NCBI RefSeq assembly: GCF_001610955.1
Contig: NZ_CP014335.1
Span: 599,001-663,000 of the forward strand
Length of the DNA stretch: 64,000 bases
DNA from: Geobacillus thermoleovorans
GTDB taxonomy: Bacteria; Bacillota; Bacilli; Bacillales; Anoxybacillaceae
Reading direction: 5' to 3'
Below the pieces are notes generated by a model that had not been told where the DNA came from, did not search any database, and saw nothing but the letters and a program-made list of their open reading frames with translations. A program made the position numbers and the translations under genes. Shown one piece after another: positions 1 through 8,644 of this stretch (position 1 is the stretch's first letter; every line of letters starts with the position of its first letter).

Positions 1-269
1 TCAACTGTCTGTTCCAGCGGAAGGTTCGGATGAAGCATCCCAGCAAACTGCACGAGCAGGGGAGTGAAAATTGTCAACCCTTCCGCTTTTTGCTGTTCGT
101 ATTGGTCGGCAAGCTCTTGGCAAAACGCCAAGAAGGCGTCGACTTCTTCTTTGGTCAAATCCGCGCGGATGATGAGGGAATAAAATGGTTTTTTCGTTTC
201 GTCGATCATTTCCATCAGCAGAGACTGGTGAAATTCCAGCTTGGCCACTCGCTTTTCCAACGATTCCAT
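1..269 (-). CDS. yhaI: YhaI-like DUF1878 family protein (partial)
   Basis: Partial gene read leftward off the window start; about 89 codons are visible, beginning MESLEKRVAKLEFHQ. The ATG at 269 is preceded by a good ribosome site (AAAGGAG, about 8 bases upstream). The protein is acidic and helical and resembles B. subtilis YhaI (DUF1878), a small cytosolic protein of unknown function encoded near scoC and prsA; the nearby prsA and hit genes support that assignment. The 3' end lies outside the window. Function is unknown; the family call rests on recalled similarity and synteny. Confidence 0.75.
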   Translation of the reverse strand, partial: MESLEKRVAKLEFHQSLLMEMIDETKKPFYSLIIRADLTKEEVDAFLAFCQELADQYEQQKAEGLTIFTPLLVQFAGMLHPNLPLEQTV

Positions 270-459
270 ATATCGTGCTCCTTTTGGTGACGAAAATGTG
301 ACCGTTTTTACGTATATTTTACCGAATTTGTGCGCATTCACCAATAGAAAAATCGGTTTGTGTCCGGAAAAAGAAAAATGATTGATTTCCAGCCATGAAC
401 GATGTAAAGTTAAAGCCATGGGCGGCGTTTGGTGAAGATCAAAGAGGAGGGGAACAGTT

Positions 460-639
460 TTGGTGCTTTATTTCATCCTCCTGGCGGTTACGGTCTTATT
501 TTTTATCAACCAGCTCACACACTCGCTTTGCGCGCAGCGTGACATCCCGGAGGAGCAGCAGCCGGCGGTTTTTCGCACGATTAATGTCCTTATTACGATT
601 TTATTAATCTCTTCTTACTTTGAAGTGTTGTTTACATGA
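460..639 (+). CDS. small membrane protein, unknown
   Basis: A 59-residue reading frame that begins with TTG at 460 (GTG at 463 is an alternative) behind a strong AGGAGG at 445-450, spaced 9 bases. The product starts LVLYFILLAVTVLFF and ends with a second hydrophobic stretch (about residues 40-57, INVLITILLISSYF), so it is probably a two-helix membrane peptide with a short polar loop. I do not recognise the family. It sits between yhaI and the YjcZ-type spore peptide, on the strand of prsA. It is supported by the ribosome site, the clean frame and the transmembrane composition only. Confidence 0.55.
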   Translation: MVLYFILLAVTVLFFINQLTHSLCAQRDIPEEQQPAVFRTINVLITILLISSYFEVLFT

Positions 640-741
640 CTTTTCCCTGCTCTGACGGTTGATGCGGGGATTGTTATGTTTTTCTTTTGATGGAGTGAGT
701 TCCATTGTCGTTGCCTCTCCCTTCGTTTCAAGGAAGGCGGC

Positions 742-772
742 AAAAAAGGGTGCTCCTTTTGCGGGAGCACCC
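742..772 (-). terminator. intrinsic terminator after YjcZ-family gene
   Basis: On the minus strand a 9-bp stem (GGGTGCTCC with GGAGCACCC) is followed by a run of Ts. It lies directly downstream of the small spore-protein gene at 781-870. Confidence 0.85.
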
Positions 773-780
773 TCTTTCGT

Positions 781-870
781 TTAGTAGATGACGCAGGCGC
801 AGCCGACAATGATTAGCAAAATAAACAGCACAACAATCAACGCAAAGCCTCCGGAATAAGGTGCGCTCAT
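781..870 (-). CDS. YjcZ/SscA family sporulation peptide
   Basis: A 29-residue protein that starts MSAPYSGGFALIVVLF and ends in a hydrophobic helix with two cysteines (GCACVIY). The short glycine/tyrosine N terminus followed by FALIVVLFILLIIVG is the signature of the YjcZ/SscA family, tiny hydrophobic proteins of sporulating Bacillaceae; SscA is needed for spore coat assembly in B. subtilis. The start ATG at 870 has a clear GGGGGTG ribosome site, and a terminator follows the stop. It is probably made in the mother cell late in sporulation, an inference from the family. It is too short for most ORF callers. Confidence 0.85.
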   Translation of the reverse strand: MSAPYSGGFALIVVLFILLIIVGCACVIY

Positions 871-1125
871 CGTAACACCCCCTTTCGGCAAGAAGAAGCC
901 TGTCGAGCGCTTCATCCTCATCATATGTATGGCAAGCGTGCATGTTATGGGCGGATGACTAAAGCGGAAAGAGGTTTTTTTTTCATTGGAAATATGGTAT
1001 AGTTATTGTCGTGGCTGAAGAGGCGAGCATGTTGTTTCTTGGGCGCGCTTGGGCGCCATTCGATCTGCGCCGCTTGAAAGCGTGGGAACATTCAATCGAA
1101 AAAAGATGTAGGAGTTGTGAAGCGA

Positions 1126-1971
1126 ATGAAAAAATGGATGATGGCCGCTGCCGTCGTTTCGCTCATGGCTTTGTCGGCCTGCAGCAACGACGGTTCGGAA
1201 GCGATTGTGGAAACGAAAAACGGCAATATTACGAAAGACGAATTTTATAATGAGATGAAAGAGCGCGTCGGCAAATCCGTCCTTCGTGATTTGATTGACG
1301 AAAAAGTGTTGAGCAAAAAATACAAGGTAACCGATGAAGAGATCGACCGCGAAATCGAACGAATCAAGGAAGCGTATGGAACGCAATATGATTTGGCCGT
1401 GCAGCAGAACGGAGAAAAAGTGATCCGCGAAATGGTCAAGCTCGATTTGCTGCGGACGAAAGCGGCCGTTGAAGACATAAAAGTGACGGAGAAAGAGCTG
1501 AAGGAGTATTATGACAACTACAAGCCGAAAATTCGCGCCAGCCATATTTTGGTCAAAGATGAAAAAACAGCAAAAGAAGTAAAGGCGAAGCTTGATAAAG
1601 GCGAGGATTTCGCCAAGTTGGCCAAAGAATACTCCCAAGATCCAGGCTCGGCGTCCAACGGCGGCGATTTAGGCTGGTTTGGCCCAGGGAAAATGGTCAA
1701 GGAGTTTGAAGAAGCCGCCTATAAGCTGAAAGTCGGCGAAGTGAGCGATCCGGTGAAAACGGATTACGGCTACCATATCATTAAAGTGACGGACAAAGAA
1801 AAGAAAAAGTCGTTCAACGAAATGAAAGACGAAATTGCGTTTGAAGTCAAACGGAACAAGCTTGATCCTGCGACGATGCAGTCAAAAGTGGACAAATTGG
1901 TGAAAGATGCCGGTGTTGAGATCAAAGACAAAGATTTGCAAGATGTGATCGAGCAGCAAGGAAAACAGTAA
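1126..1971 (+). CDS. prsA: PrsA foldase lipoprotein (peptidyl-prolyl isomerase)
   Basis: Extracytoplasmic folding factor anchored to the outer face of the membrane; it helps secreted proteins such as amylases fold after Sec export. The N terminus ([19 protein letters not shown]) is a lipoprotein signal with lipobox LSAC at about residues 16-19. The parvulin-type PPIase domain covers about residues 130-225, with hallmark stretches ASHILV, GGDLGWF and YGYHIIKV. I chose ATG 1126, 11 bases after GGAG at 1111-1114; a GTG at 1117 is in frame but only two bases from that site. The length of 281 residues is normal. It is monocistronic with a strong terminator. The membrane-anchored alpha-amylase at 58 kb is a plausible client. 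Confidence 0.97.
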   Translation: MKKWMMAAAVVSLMALSACSNDGSEAIVETKNGNITKDEFYNEMKERVGKSVLRDLIDEKVLSKKYKVTDEEIDREIERIKEAYGTQYDLAVQQNGEKVIREMVKLDLLRTKAAVEDIKVTEKELKEYYDNYKPKIRASHILVKDEKTAKEVKAKLDKGEDFAKLAKEYSQDPGSASNGGDLGWFGPGKMVKEFEEAAYKLKVGEVSDPVKTDYGYHIIKVTDKEKKKSFNEMKDEIAFEVKRNKLDPATMQSKVDKLVKDAGVEIKDKDLQDVIEQQGKQ

Positions 1972-1975
1972 AAAA

Positions 1976-2008
1976 ACGGAAGCAGAACATCCCTGCTTCC
2001 GTTTTTTT
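1976..2008 (+). terminator. prsA terminator
   Basis: A 10-bp stem (ACGGAAGCAG with CTGCTTCCGT), 7-base loop and seven Ts, immediately after the prsA stop. The A-run on the left side suggests it also works for leftward transcripts from hit. Confidence 0.92.
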
Positions 2009-2048
2009 ATTTGTGGGCTTGACCTTTCTGCTGTTCAACAACGGGAGA

Positions 2049-2480
2049 TCAGCCGAGCTGCTCGCGAATGGCGGCCGCGATCGCCTGCAGGTCAGCGGGC
2101 GTATAGTCGCTTGCATGCGACTTCCAGACCGCGCCAAACCCATCCCCTTTGCCGTAGCGTGGAATGAGGTGAAGATGGTAATGGAACACCGTCTGCCCCG
2201 CTTGCTCGCCATTGTTGTTCAATAAGTTGAGCCCGACCGGGGAAAATGCTCGCCTGAGTGCATTGGCAATCGTCGGCACTGCGCGAAACAGTTGGCCGGC
2301 CGCCTCCGACGTGAGGGTGAAAATGTTTTCCGTATGTACTTTCGGGATGACAAGCGTATGCCCTTTTGTCACTTGGCTGATGTCCAAAAACGCGAGCACA
2401 TGGTCGTCTTCGTACACTTTCGCCGCGGGCAATTCGCCGTTAATGATTTTGCAAAAAATGCAATCGCTCACTGTGGTCAC
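2049..2480 (-). CDS. hit: HIT family nucleotide hydrolase/transferase
   Basis: Histidine-triad superfamily protein of 143 residues, expected to hydrolyse nucleoside phosphoramidates or related nucleotides in the cytosol. The N terminus has the CIFCKI zinc motif, and the C-terminal half has the triad HYHLHLIPR. Start choice is uncertain: GTG at 2480 (MTTVSDCIF) or GTG at 2471 (MSDCIFCKI), both downstream of AGGAAGGAAAGG; the second fits the usual family start and a 9-base spacing. It sits divergently from ecsA, as in B. subtilis. Physiological substrate unknown. Confidence 0.93.
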   Translation of the reverse strand: MTTVSDCIFCKIINGELPAAKVYEDDHVLAFLDISQVTKGHTLVIPKVHTENIFTLTSEAAGQLFRAVPTIANALRRAFSPVGLNLLNNNGEQAGQTVFHYHLHLIPRYGKGDGFGAVWKSHASDYTPADLQAIAAAIREQLG

Positions 2481-2511
2481 CCTTTCCTTCCTATTTTCTT
2501 CATTTTACCAT

Positions 2512-2554
2512 AAAAAAACCGGGATGTAATCCCGCAACGCAGGTTACATCCCGG
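2512..2554 (-). terminator. intrinsic terminator upstream of hit
   Basis: An 11-bp perfect stem (CCGGGATGTAA with TTACATCCCGG) followed on the minus strand by seven Ts. It is 5' of hit, so it would stop a leftward transcript arising in the 2.56-2.88 kb region. That implies a separate RNA there. Confidence 0.8.
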
Positions 2555-2559
2555 TTGGT

Positions 2560-2885
2560 GAAAAGGGGAGAGGATGATTCAAGCAAATGTGCGTTTGATG
2601 AACACCCCATTTGCAGCAAAAATTGGTTCGGCGTGAGCGCTTCCTTTGTTCAACGTGACCATCCCCTTTGGACAGGCTCGTTGCTTCCCAGCAACGAATG
2701 CGATGGTCGCTTCCTAGGAACGTTTACAACGTTTTGCGGCTCACAACGGTGTCTTTGACGAACACCCCATTTCGGATGGATCGTTCATCAACTTTTTGAT
2801 TCCTCATCCCCTCTTCGCTATTTATCATGCCCGGCTTGAGTGAGTTTATGCAAAAGAACGGTGTGATCTTTTTTGGTAAGCGAGG
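2560..2885. other. intergenic region with structured repeat
   Basis: No convincing gene. Two near-identical 19-base copies (GATGAACACCCCATTTGC-like at 2597-2614 and GACGAACACCCCATTTCG-like at 2757-2774) flank about 140 bases rich in pairing. A 7-bp hairpin (CGTTGCT/AGCAACG with loop GGGA) lies at about 2679-2696, enclosed by GACCATC/GATGGTC around 2658-2708. A minus-strand terminator lies beyond the left copy. It could be a small RNA, a decayed mobile repeat or a dispersed genus-specific repeat. Confidence 0.4.
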
Positions 2886-2902
2886 CTATAGTTTGGTACA
2901 AT
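2873..2902 (+). promoter_or_regulatory. candidate SigA promoter of ecsAB
   Basis: TTGGTA at 2873-2878 and TACAAT at 2897-2902, spacer 18, with a TGG just before the -10 (extended -10). The leader to the ecsA ATG is about 30 bases. Confidence 0.5.
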
Positions 2903-2936
2903 GGGGACAAAGGCCAGAACGGAAAGGGAGCGGACG

Positions 2937-3674
2937 ATGACGCTTTTAGAAGTGAAGGATCTATCCGGAGGCTACACGGCGCAAAACGTGCTTGAAGACG
3001 TGACGTTTGTGGTCGACCGCGGCGAAATGGTCGCCTTGATCGGCCTAAATGGAGCCGGCAAAAGCACGACGATCAAACATATTATCGGCTTGATGGAACC
3101 GCGCCGCGGCGCGATTTCCATTAACGGCTATCGGCTTGCGGACGGGCCGGAAACGTATCGAAGGCAGTTTGCTTATATCCCGGAAACGCCGGTGTTGTAT
3201 GAAGAATTGACGCTTGAGGAACATTTGCGTCTAGCAGCGATGGCGTACGGGTTGAGCGAAGCAGAGTATGAACGCCGCCTTCCGCCGCTGCTTCGCGAGT
3301 TTCGATTGGAGCGGCGGCTTTCCTCGTTTCCGGCTCATTTTTCGAAAGGAATGAAGCAAAAAGTCATGATTGTATGCGCCTTTTTGCTTGAACCGCCGCT
3401 TTATATCATCGATGAGCCGTTTCTCGGCCTCGATCCGCTTGCCATTCACGCCCTGCTTGAGCGAATGAATGAACAGAAAGCGAAGGGGGCGGGCATTTTG
3501 CTGTCGACGCACATTTTAGCGACGGCAGAGCGGTATTGCGACTCATTCGTTATTTTGCACAACGGCCGCGTCAAGGCCAAAGGGACGCTCGATGACATTC
3601 GCCGCCAGTTCGGGCTGCGGGGGGCGTCGCTTGATGAACTGTACGTCGAATTGACAAAGGACGATGCGCCATGA
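2937..3674 (+). CDS. ecsA: ABC transporter ATPase EcsA
   Basis: ATP-binding subunit of the Ecs exporter, which in B. subtilis influences regulated intramembrane proteolysis, secretion and competence. Walker A GLNGAGKST is at about residues 37-45, the signature region reads FSKGMKQKV, and Walker B is LYIIDEPFLGLD. ATG 2937 follows AAAGGGAG by about 7 bases; an upstream in-frame ATG at 2901 lacks a ribosome site. The stop overlaps the ecsB start by four bases (ATGA), so the two are translationally coupled. Length 245 residues is normal. Confidence 0.95.
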   Translation: MTLLEVKDLSGGYTAQNVLEDVTFVVDRGEMVALIGLNGAGKSTTIKHIIGLMEPRRGAISINGYRLADGPETYRRQFAYIPETPVLYEELTLEEHLRLAAMAYGLSEAEYERRLPPLLREFRLERRLSSFPAHFSKGMKQKVMIVCAFLLEPPLYIIDEPFLGLDPLAIHALLERMNEQKAKGAGILLSTHILATAERYCDSFVILHNGRVKAKGTLDDIRRQFGLRGASLDELYVELTKDDAP

Positions 3675-4885
3675 TTGACGCCCGCCGTCTTTGGAAGCAG
3701 CGTTTCCAATTGGAATGGCGAAAACGGATCCGCTACTTGCGCTATATGTTCAACGACCATTTGCTCGTCGGTTTGATCATTGTGCTTGGCGGCATAGCGG
3801 TGATGTACGAGCGCTGGGCGGCGGCGCTTCCTGACTCGTTTCCGTATCCGGCTATTGCGGCGGTCGTGTTCGGCTGGGCGGCGGCCGCTGGATCGGTGCG
3901 CACCTTGTTCCGCGAGGCGGATACGGTGTTTTTATTGCCGGCGGAAGAACGGCTCGGTCCGTATATTCAGCGGGCGTTTTTCGTCTCATGGTTATGGCAG
4001 GCGTACGGCCTTTCTTTGCTTTTGCTGTTGGCGGGTCCACTGCATGCTCGCTTTTCCCCGGTGTCATGGCCGCTTTTTTTGTTCGGTCTTTTCTGCTTCA
4101 AAGGATGGAGCTTATGGGCCAGTTGGCAAGGAAGCTACATCGCCGATCCGTCTTTTCATCGCTTTGGCGCATTTACGCGTTTCATCCTAGCGGCGGTGTT
4201 CGTTTATTTGGTGCTGGTTGCGGCCCCATGGCCATTTTTTGTCGTTTTGGTCGGTTTGATGGCCGTTCTGTCCATCTGTTTGTCACGGTTGACGAGAGGG
4301 AAAACATGGAAATGGGAACGGATCATCGTGGAAGAACAGCGAGCGGCCACGGCGTTTTACCGGCTGGCCAACTTGTTTACCGACGTTCCGGAATGGAGGG
4401 AGGCGGCAAAGCGGCGGCGCTGGCTTGATTCGCTGCTCGCTTTGATTCCGTACGACAAGCGGCATGTGTTTTTTCATTTGTATGCCCGCACGTTTTTGCG
4501 CGCCGGCGGGTATGCTGGTCTGTATGTCCGTCTCACTGCGATTGGAGGCTTCATGTTGGCTGTGATCGATCACCAATACGGGCGGGCGGCCATCGCATTT
4601 TTGTTTCTTTACGCGACCGCTGTTCAATTGGCCGCGCTGCCTTCCCATCATCGCTATTCGCTATGGCCGCGGCTGTACCCGTTGCCGCAGGCGCAACCGG
4701 ATGCTGCGGCGGTTCGGTTGCTTTCCATTCTGCTGATTGGGCAAAATACGGTATTCCATCTCGTACTGTTGGCTGTTTCCCCGCGCCTTCTTTGGCTCGC
4801 CACTTGGCTTGGCGGAAACATATGGGGGCTTTGGATGGCAGGGCGGTACGTGCGCCTGCAACGTGGGCAGAAAGCCGGACGCTAG
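3671..4885 (+). CDS. ecsB: ABC transporter permease EcsB
   Basis: Membrane partner of EcsA, 404 residues, with multiple hydrophobic segments and the EcsB-like N terminus (RRLWKQRFQLEWRKRIRYLRYM) that leads into the first helices. The ATGA overlap with ecsA shows coupling. ecsC, the third gene in B. subtilis, is not found after it; the 150 bases that follow hold no frame, and the next gene is a yhfA-like permease. The transported substrate is not known. Confidence 0.93.
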   Translation: MIDARRLWKQRFQLEWRKRIRYLRYMFNDHLLVGLIIVLGGIAVMYERWAAALPDSFPYPAIAAVVFGWAAAAGSVRTLFREADTVFLLPAEERLGPYIQRAFFVSWLWQAYGLSLLLLLAGPLHARFSPVSWPLFLFGLFCFKGWSLWASWQGSYIADPSFHRFGAFTRFILAAVFVYLVLVAAPWPFFVVLVGLMAVLSICLSRLTRGKTWKWERIIVEEQRAATAFYRLANLFTDVPEWREAAKRRRWLDSLLALIPYDKRHVFFHLYARTFLRAGGYAGLYVRLTAIGGFMLAVIDHQYGRAAIAFLFLYATAVQLAALPSHHRYSLWPRLYPLPQAQPDAAAVRLLSILLIGQNTVFHLVLLAVSPRLLWLATWLGGNIWGLWMAGRYVRLQRGQKAGR

Positions 4886-5034
4886 TGCTGTTTGTGCTGG
4901 CGCCGGCGTTTTTCATTTTCAATGGATGGCCGAAGCTTTCACACCTTTTTTCCCGCTTCATATGCTGTAGTACACCGGCCTGGGCGCATGTCCAGCGGGT
5001 CGGGCTGGAAGTTGGGAAGAAAGGGGAATGATTC

Positions 5035-6435
5035 ATGGGTGTAGAGCTTGTAGCGCTGCACTGGATTTACTTGCTGTTCATCGTGCTCATTATTGGGTTT
5101 ATGGTCGCCCGCAAAGATACATCGCTCATTTGCATTGCCGGCATCTTTTTATTGGCGGCGGTCGCTACCCATTCGTTGAGCGCGGCGGTCAGCGGAGTGT
5201 TTAACAGCTTTATTTACGCGATTACGGAGCTATTGCCGACGATTTTAGTCATCTCTATTATTGTGGCGATGAGCAAAGTGTTGTCGGCCACCGGCATCAA
5301 TGATGTCATGGTTTCGCCGTTTGTCCGTTTCATCCGTACGCCGGCTTGGGCGTATTGGACGATCGGAATTTTGATGATGATCATTTCTTGGTTTTTCTGG
5401 CCGTCTCCGGCTGTTGCTCTCATGGGGGCAGTTCTGTTGCCGGCAGCGGTCCGAGTGGGCTTGCCGGCGTTGGGAGTGGCGATGGCGATGAACTTGTTCG
5501 GGCATGGCATCGCGCTTTCCGGCGATTTTATCATCCAAGGGGCGCCGAAATTAACGGCCGATGCCGCCGGGCTGCCGGTCGGCGATGTCATCGCTGCCAG
5601 TGTGCCGCTTGTTTTTGTAATGGGGGCCGTCACAACGGTCACGGCGTTTTACTTGCTGCGCCGTGACATGAAGCGAGGGCGACTGGCAAGCGGGGAGGAG
5701 GAAATGGCTGCAACGGTCGATTCGACGCTGGAGAAAACAAGTCATTTACTGACGGGACAAACGAAAAAATGGCTTGCGCTGTTGATTCCGATTTTGTTCG
5801 CCCTTGATGTCATCGCGATGTTTTATTTGCGGTTGCAAGGCGGGGAAGCGACCGCCTTGGTTGGTGGGACAGCGATTTTCATTTTGATTCTCATCTCCGT
5901 TCTCGCCCATCGGCAAGAAAGTTTTGCGGAAGTGACAAATTACTTTATTGAAGGGTTTCAGTTCGGGTTTAAAGTGTTCGGCCCTGTTATTCCGATCGCC
6001 GCGTTTTTCTATCTTGGCGATGCGGGGTTTGTGAAAATCATCGGCGACTATTTGCCACAGGCATCGCAAGGCATCGTCAACGATTTAGGGGTTGCCTTGG
6101 CTCATGCGGTGCCGCTGAACAATGAGGTGGGGGCGGTTACGCTCACGATCGTCGGGGCGATTACTGGTCTTGACGGCTCCGGGTTTTCCGGCATCTCGCT
6201 CGCCGGTTCGATCGCTCATTTGTTTTCTGTAGCGATCGGCGGCGGAACGGCAACGTTGACGGCGCTCGGCCAAATCGCCGCCATTTGGGTCGGCGGCGGC
6301 ACGCTCGTTCCGTGGGCGCTCATTCCAGCCGCAGCGATCTGCGGGGTTGACCCGTTTGAGCTGGCGCGCCGCAACCTCATTCCTGTTGCTGTCGGCTTGG
6401 TGGTTACGACCGTTGTCGCCATGTTTCTCATCTGA
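5035..6435 (+). CDS. yhfA: YhfA-like ion-transporter family permease
   Basis: A 466-residue polytopic membrane protein with roughly 11-12 hydrophobic segments and a short charged loop around residues 205-240. It resembles B. subtilis YhfA, an uncharacterised transporter of the broad ion-transporter/organic anion type; the synteny between ecs and hem genes supports that. ATG 5035 follows AAAGGGGAATG. A terminator follows the stop, so it is the end of an ecs-side transcript or its own unit. The substrate cannot be told from sequence. Confidence 0.8.
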   Translation: MGVELVALHWIYLLFIVLIIGFMVARKDTSLICIAGIFLLAAVATHSLSAAVSGVFNSFIYAITELLPTILVISIIVAMSKVLSATGINDVMVSPFVRFIRTPAWAYWTIGILMMIISWFFWPSPAVALMGAVLLPAAVRVGLPALGVAMAMNLFGHGIALSGDFIIQGAPKLTADAAGLPVGDVIAASVPLVFVMGAVTTVTAFYLLRRDMKRGRLASGEEEMAATVDSTLEKTSHLLTGQTKKWLALLIPILFALDVIAMFYLRLQGGEATALVGGTAIFILILISVLAHRQESFAEVTNYFIEGFQFGFKVFGPVIPIAAFFYLGDAGFVKIIGDYLPQASQGIVNDLGVALAHAVPLNNEVGAVTLTIVGAITGLDGSGFSGISLAGSIAHLFSVAIGGGTATLTALGQIAAIWVGGGTLVPWALIPAAAICGVDPFELARRNLIPVAVGLVVTTVVAMFLI

Positions 6436-6440
6436 ACAGA

Positions 6441-6472
6441 AAGCTGTCCCGTGCGGCCGGGGCAGCTTTTTT
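6441..6472 (+). terminator. yhfA terminator
   Basis: AAGCTGTCCC pairs with GGGGCAGCTT (one G-U pair), followed by six Ts. Confidence 0.88.
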
Positions 6473-6509
6473 GCTATAATGGGCATGGACTTAAAAATCG
6501 GTCGATTTT

Positions 6510-6538
6510 TTGACAGTTCGCCTTCTTCTCTATACATT
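6510..6538 (+). promoter_or_regulatory. candidate SigA promoter of hemEHY
   Basis: TTGACA at 6510-6515. The -10 may be TATACA (6531-6536, spacer 15) or TACATT (6533-6538, spacer 17). It lies about 100 bases before hemE, leaving room for the short leader ORF at 6576. Confidence 0.6.
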
Positions 6539-6575
6539 GGGTACGGAAAGCTGTATAGTGAAAAGGAGATAGGCA

Positions 6576-6608
6576 ATGTTTGAAGGCAAGAAAAGGCGAA
6601 ACCATTGA
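6576..6608 (+). CDS. possible leader peptide upstream of hemE
   Basis: A 10-codon frame ([10 protein letters not shown]) with a very strong AAAGGAG ribosome site 8 bases before its ATG. It ends 31 bases before the hemE ATG. It is too short to prove as a gene; the strength of the ribosome site is what supports it. It might couple or attenuate hemE translation, or be a relic start. Confidence 0.35.
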   Translation: MFEGKKRRNH

Positions 6609-6639
6609 CGGGATTGTGAGGAAAGAAAGGCGGATGGAG

Positions 6640-7677
6640 ATGGCTAGACAGATCAATGATACATTTTTGCGCGCCTGCCGCGGCGAACAAACATCGTACG
6701 TGCCGGTTTGGTATATGCGGCAAGCCGGACGGTCGCAGCCGGAGTATCGGGCGCTGAAAGAAAAATATTCGCTGTTTGAAATTACGCATCAACCGGAGCT
6801 TTGCGCGTACGTCACCAGACTTCCCGTTGAGCAATATGGCGTCGATGCCGCCATTTTATATAAAGACATTATGACACCGCTGCCGGCCATTGGCGTGAAC
6901 GTCGAGATTCAGGGCGGCATCGGGCCGGTGATCGCAAATCCGATTCGCTCGCTTCAAGACGTCGAGCGGCTTGGGGAGATTGATCCAGAACATGATGTGC
7001 CGTATGTGTTTGAAACGATTCGGCTCCTTGTCAACGAACAGTTGGATGTGCCGCTCATCGGGTTTGCCGGGGCGCCGTTTACGTTGGCGAGCTACATGAT
7101 TGAAGGCGGTCCGTCAAAAAATTATCATAAGACGAAAGCGTTCATGTATGCTGAACCGAAAGCGTGGTTCGCCTTAATGGACAAGCTCGCTGAGATGACG
7201 ATCCGTTATGTGCGGGCGCAAATTCGGGCAGGGGCAAGCGCTGTGCAAATTTTTGATTCTTGGGTTGGCGCCGTTAGTGCTGACGATTACCGGACGTTTA
7301 TCAAGCCGGCGATGGCGCGCATTTTTGCCGCTTTGCGGGAAGAAGGGGCTCCGCTCATTATGTTTGGCGTCGGCGCCAGCCACTTAGTGCATGAGTGGAA
7401 CGATTTGCCGCTTGATGTCATCGGCCTTGACTGGCGGCTGTCGATTCGCGAAGCGCGCCGCCAAGGCATTGCGAAAGCGATTCAAGGCAACTTGGATCCG
7501 GCGGTGCTTCTTGCGCCGTGGGACGTGATCGAAGAACGGGTGAAGCGCATTTTGGACGAAGGGATGGAACGGCCGGGCTACATCTTCAACTTAGGCCACG
7601 GCATTTTTCCGGATGTTCAGCCGGCGACACTGAAGCGTCTGACCGCTTTTATCCACGAATATACGTCAACGAACTAA
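6640..7677 (+). CDS. hemE: uroporphyrinogen decarboxylase HemE
   Basis: Decarboxylates the four acetate groups of uroporphyrinogen III to give coproporphyrinogen III in the cytosol, the last step common to the haem routes before HemY/HemH. Family motifs are clear: [11 protein letters not shown] near the N terminus, GFAGAPFT mid-protein and the FNLGHGI stretch near the C terminus. Start ATG 6640 (MARQIND) sits 9 bases after AAAGG; ATG 6634 is two codons upstream. 345 residues, normal. First gene of hemEHY, with 16 bases to hemH. Confidence 0.97.
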   Translation: MARQINDTFLRACRGEQTSYVPVWYMRQAGRSQPEYRALKEKYSLFEITHQPELCAYVTRLPVEQYGVDAAILYKDIMTPLPAIGVNVEIQGGIGPVIANPIRSLQDVERLGEIDPEHDVPYVFETIRLLVNEQLDVPLIGFAGAPFTLASYMIEGGPSKNYHKTKAFMYAEPKAWFALMDKLAEMTIRYVRAQIRAGASAVQIFDSWVGAVSADDYRTFIKPAMARIFAALREEGAPLIMFGVGASHLVHEWNDLPLDVIGLDWRLSIREARRQGIAKAIQGNLDPAVLLAPWDVIEERVKRILDEGMERPGYIFNLGHGIFPDVQPATLKRLTAFIHEYTSTN

Positions 7678-7693
7678 ACGAGGGGGTGGCACA

Positions 7694-8644
7694 ATGGTGA
7701 AAAAAACAGCGGGGCTGCTCGTGATGGCGTACGGAACGCCGTACCGGGAAGATGATATTGAACGGTATTATACGCACATTCGCCATGGGCGCAAGCCGCC
7801 GCAAGAACAAATCGAGGATTTAAAAGCGCGCTACCGGGCGATCGGCGGGTTGTCGCCGCTTGCGAAAATTACGGAAGAGCAGGCGAAACGGCTCGAGGAG
7901 CGGCTGAACGAAGTGCAAGATGAAGTCGAGTTTCGCATGTATTTAGGGCTCAAACATATTGAGCCGTTCATTGAGGATGCCGTCGAGCGCATGCATGATG
8001 ACGGCATCAAAGAAGCGGTTGGGATCGTCCTAGCCCCTCATTATTCCACATTCAGCATTCGCTCGTACAATGAGCGGGCGAAAGCGGCAGCAAAAAAACT
8101 CGGCGGACCGACCATTTACACGATTGATCAATGGTATGACGAGCCGAAGTTTTTGCAATATTGGGCAGAACAAGTGCGGGCGATTTTTGCCGCCATGCCG
8201 GAACGTGAGCGGGAGCGAGCTGTGCTGATCGTATCCGCACATAGTTTGCCGGAAAAAATTATTCAAGCCGGTGACCCGTATCCAACGCAGCTCGAAGATA
8301 CAGCGAAACGAATTGCTGATCAAGCCGGCGTCGCCCACTATGCCGTCGGCTGGCAAAGCGCCGGTCAGACGCCGGAACCATGGCTTGGGCCGGACGTGCA
8401 AGACTTGACGCGCCAGCTTTACGAAGAGCGCGGCTATACGTCGTTCGTTTACGCGCCGGTCGGTTTTGTCGCCGACCATTTGGAAGTGTTGTATGACAAC
8501 GACATTGAGTGCAAACAGGTGACGGAAGAGATCGGCGCCCGCTATTACCGACCGGAGATGCCCAACACGAATCCATTGTTTATTGATGCATTGGCGTCGG
8601 TTGTGTTAAAGCGGTGGGCGGAAGAAGGCGATCGACATGAATGA
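7694..8644 (+). CDS. hemH: coproporphyrin ferrochelatase HemH (CpfC)
   Basis: Inserts iron into coproporphyrin III in the coproporphyrin-dependent haem pathway of Firmicutes. Visible motifs are SAHSLPEKI (about residues 181-189), containing the conserved metal-site histidine, and the acidic [15 protein letters not shown] stretch near residues 256-270. 316 residues, normal for the soluble monomeric type. ATG 7694 has an AGGGGGTGG site. Its end overlaps hemY by eight bases, so the two are coupled. Confidence 0.97.
   Translation: MVKKTAGLLVMAYGTPYREDDIERYYTHIRHGRKPPQEQIEDLKARYRAIGGLSPLAKITEEQAKRLEERLNEVQDEVEFRMYLGLKHIEPFIEDAVERMHDDGIKEAVGIVLAPHYSTFSIRSYNERAKAAAKKLGGPTIYTIDQWYDEPKFLQYWAEQVRAIFAAMPERERERAVLIVSAHSLPEKIIQAGDPYPTQLEDTAKRIADQAGVAHYAVGWQSAGQTPEPWLGPDVQDLTRQLYEERGYTSFVYAPVGFVADHLEVLYDNDIECKQVTEEIGARYYRPEMPNTNPLFIDALASVVLKRWAEEGDRHE

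Noticed and set aside
1003..1638. Long minus-strand frame of 211 codons over prsA
   Set aside because: Antisense to a certain gene, with no ribosome site; its composition mirrors the prsA codon pattern.
6085..6834. 249-codon minus-strand frame over yhfA end and hemE start
   Set aside because: Crosses two real genes and a plus-strand terminator and promoter; no family resemblance.
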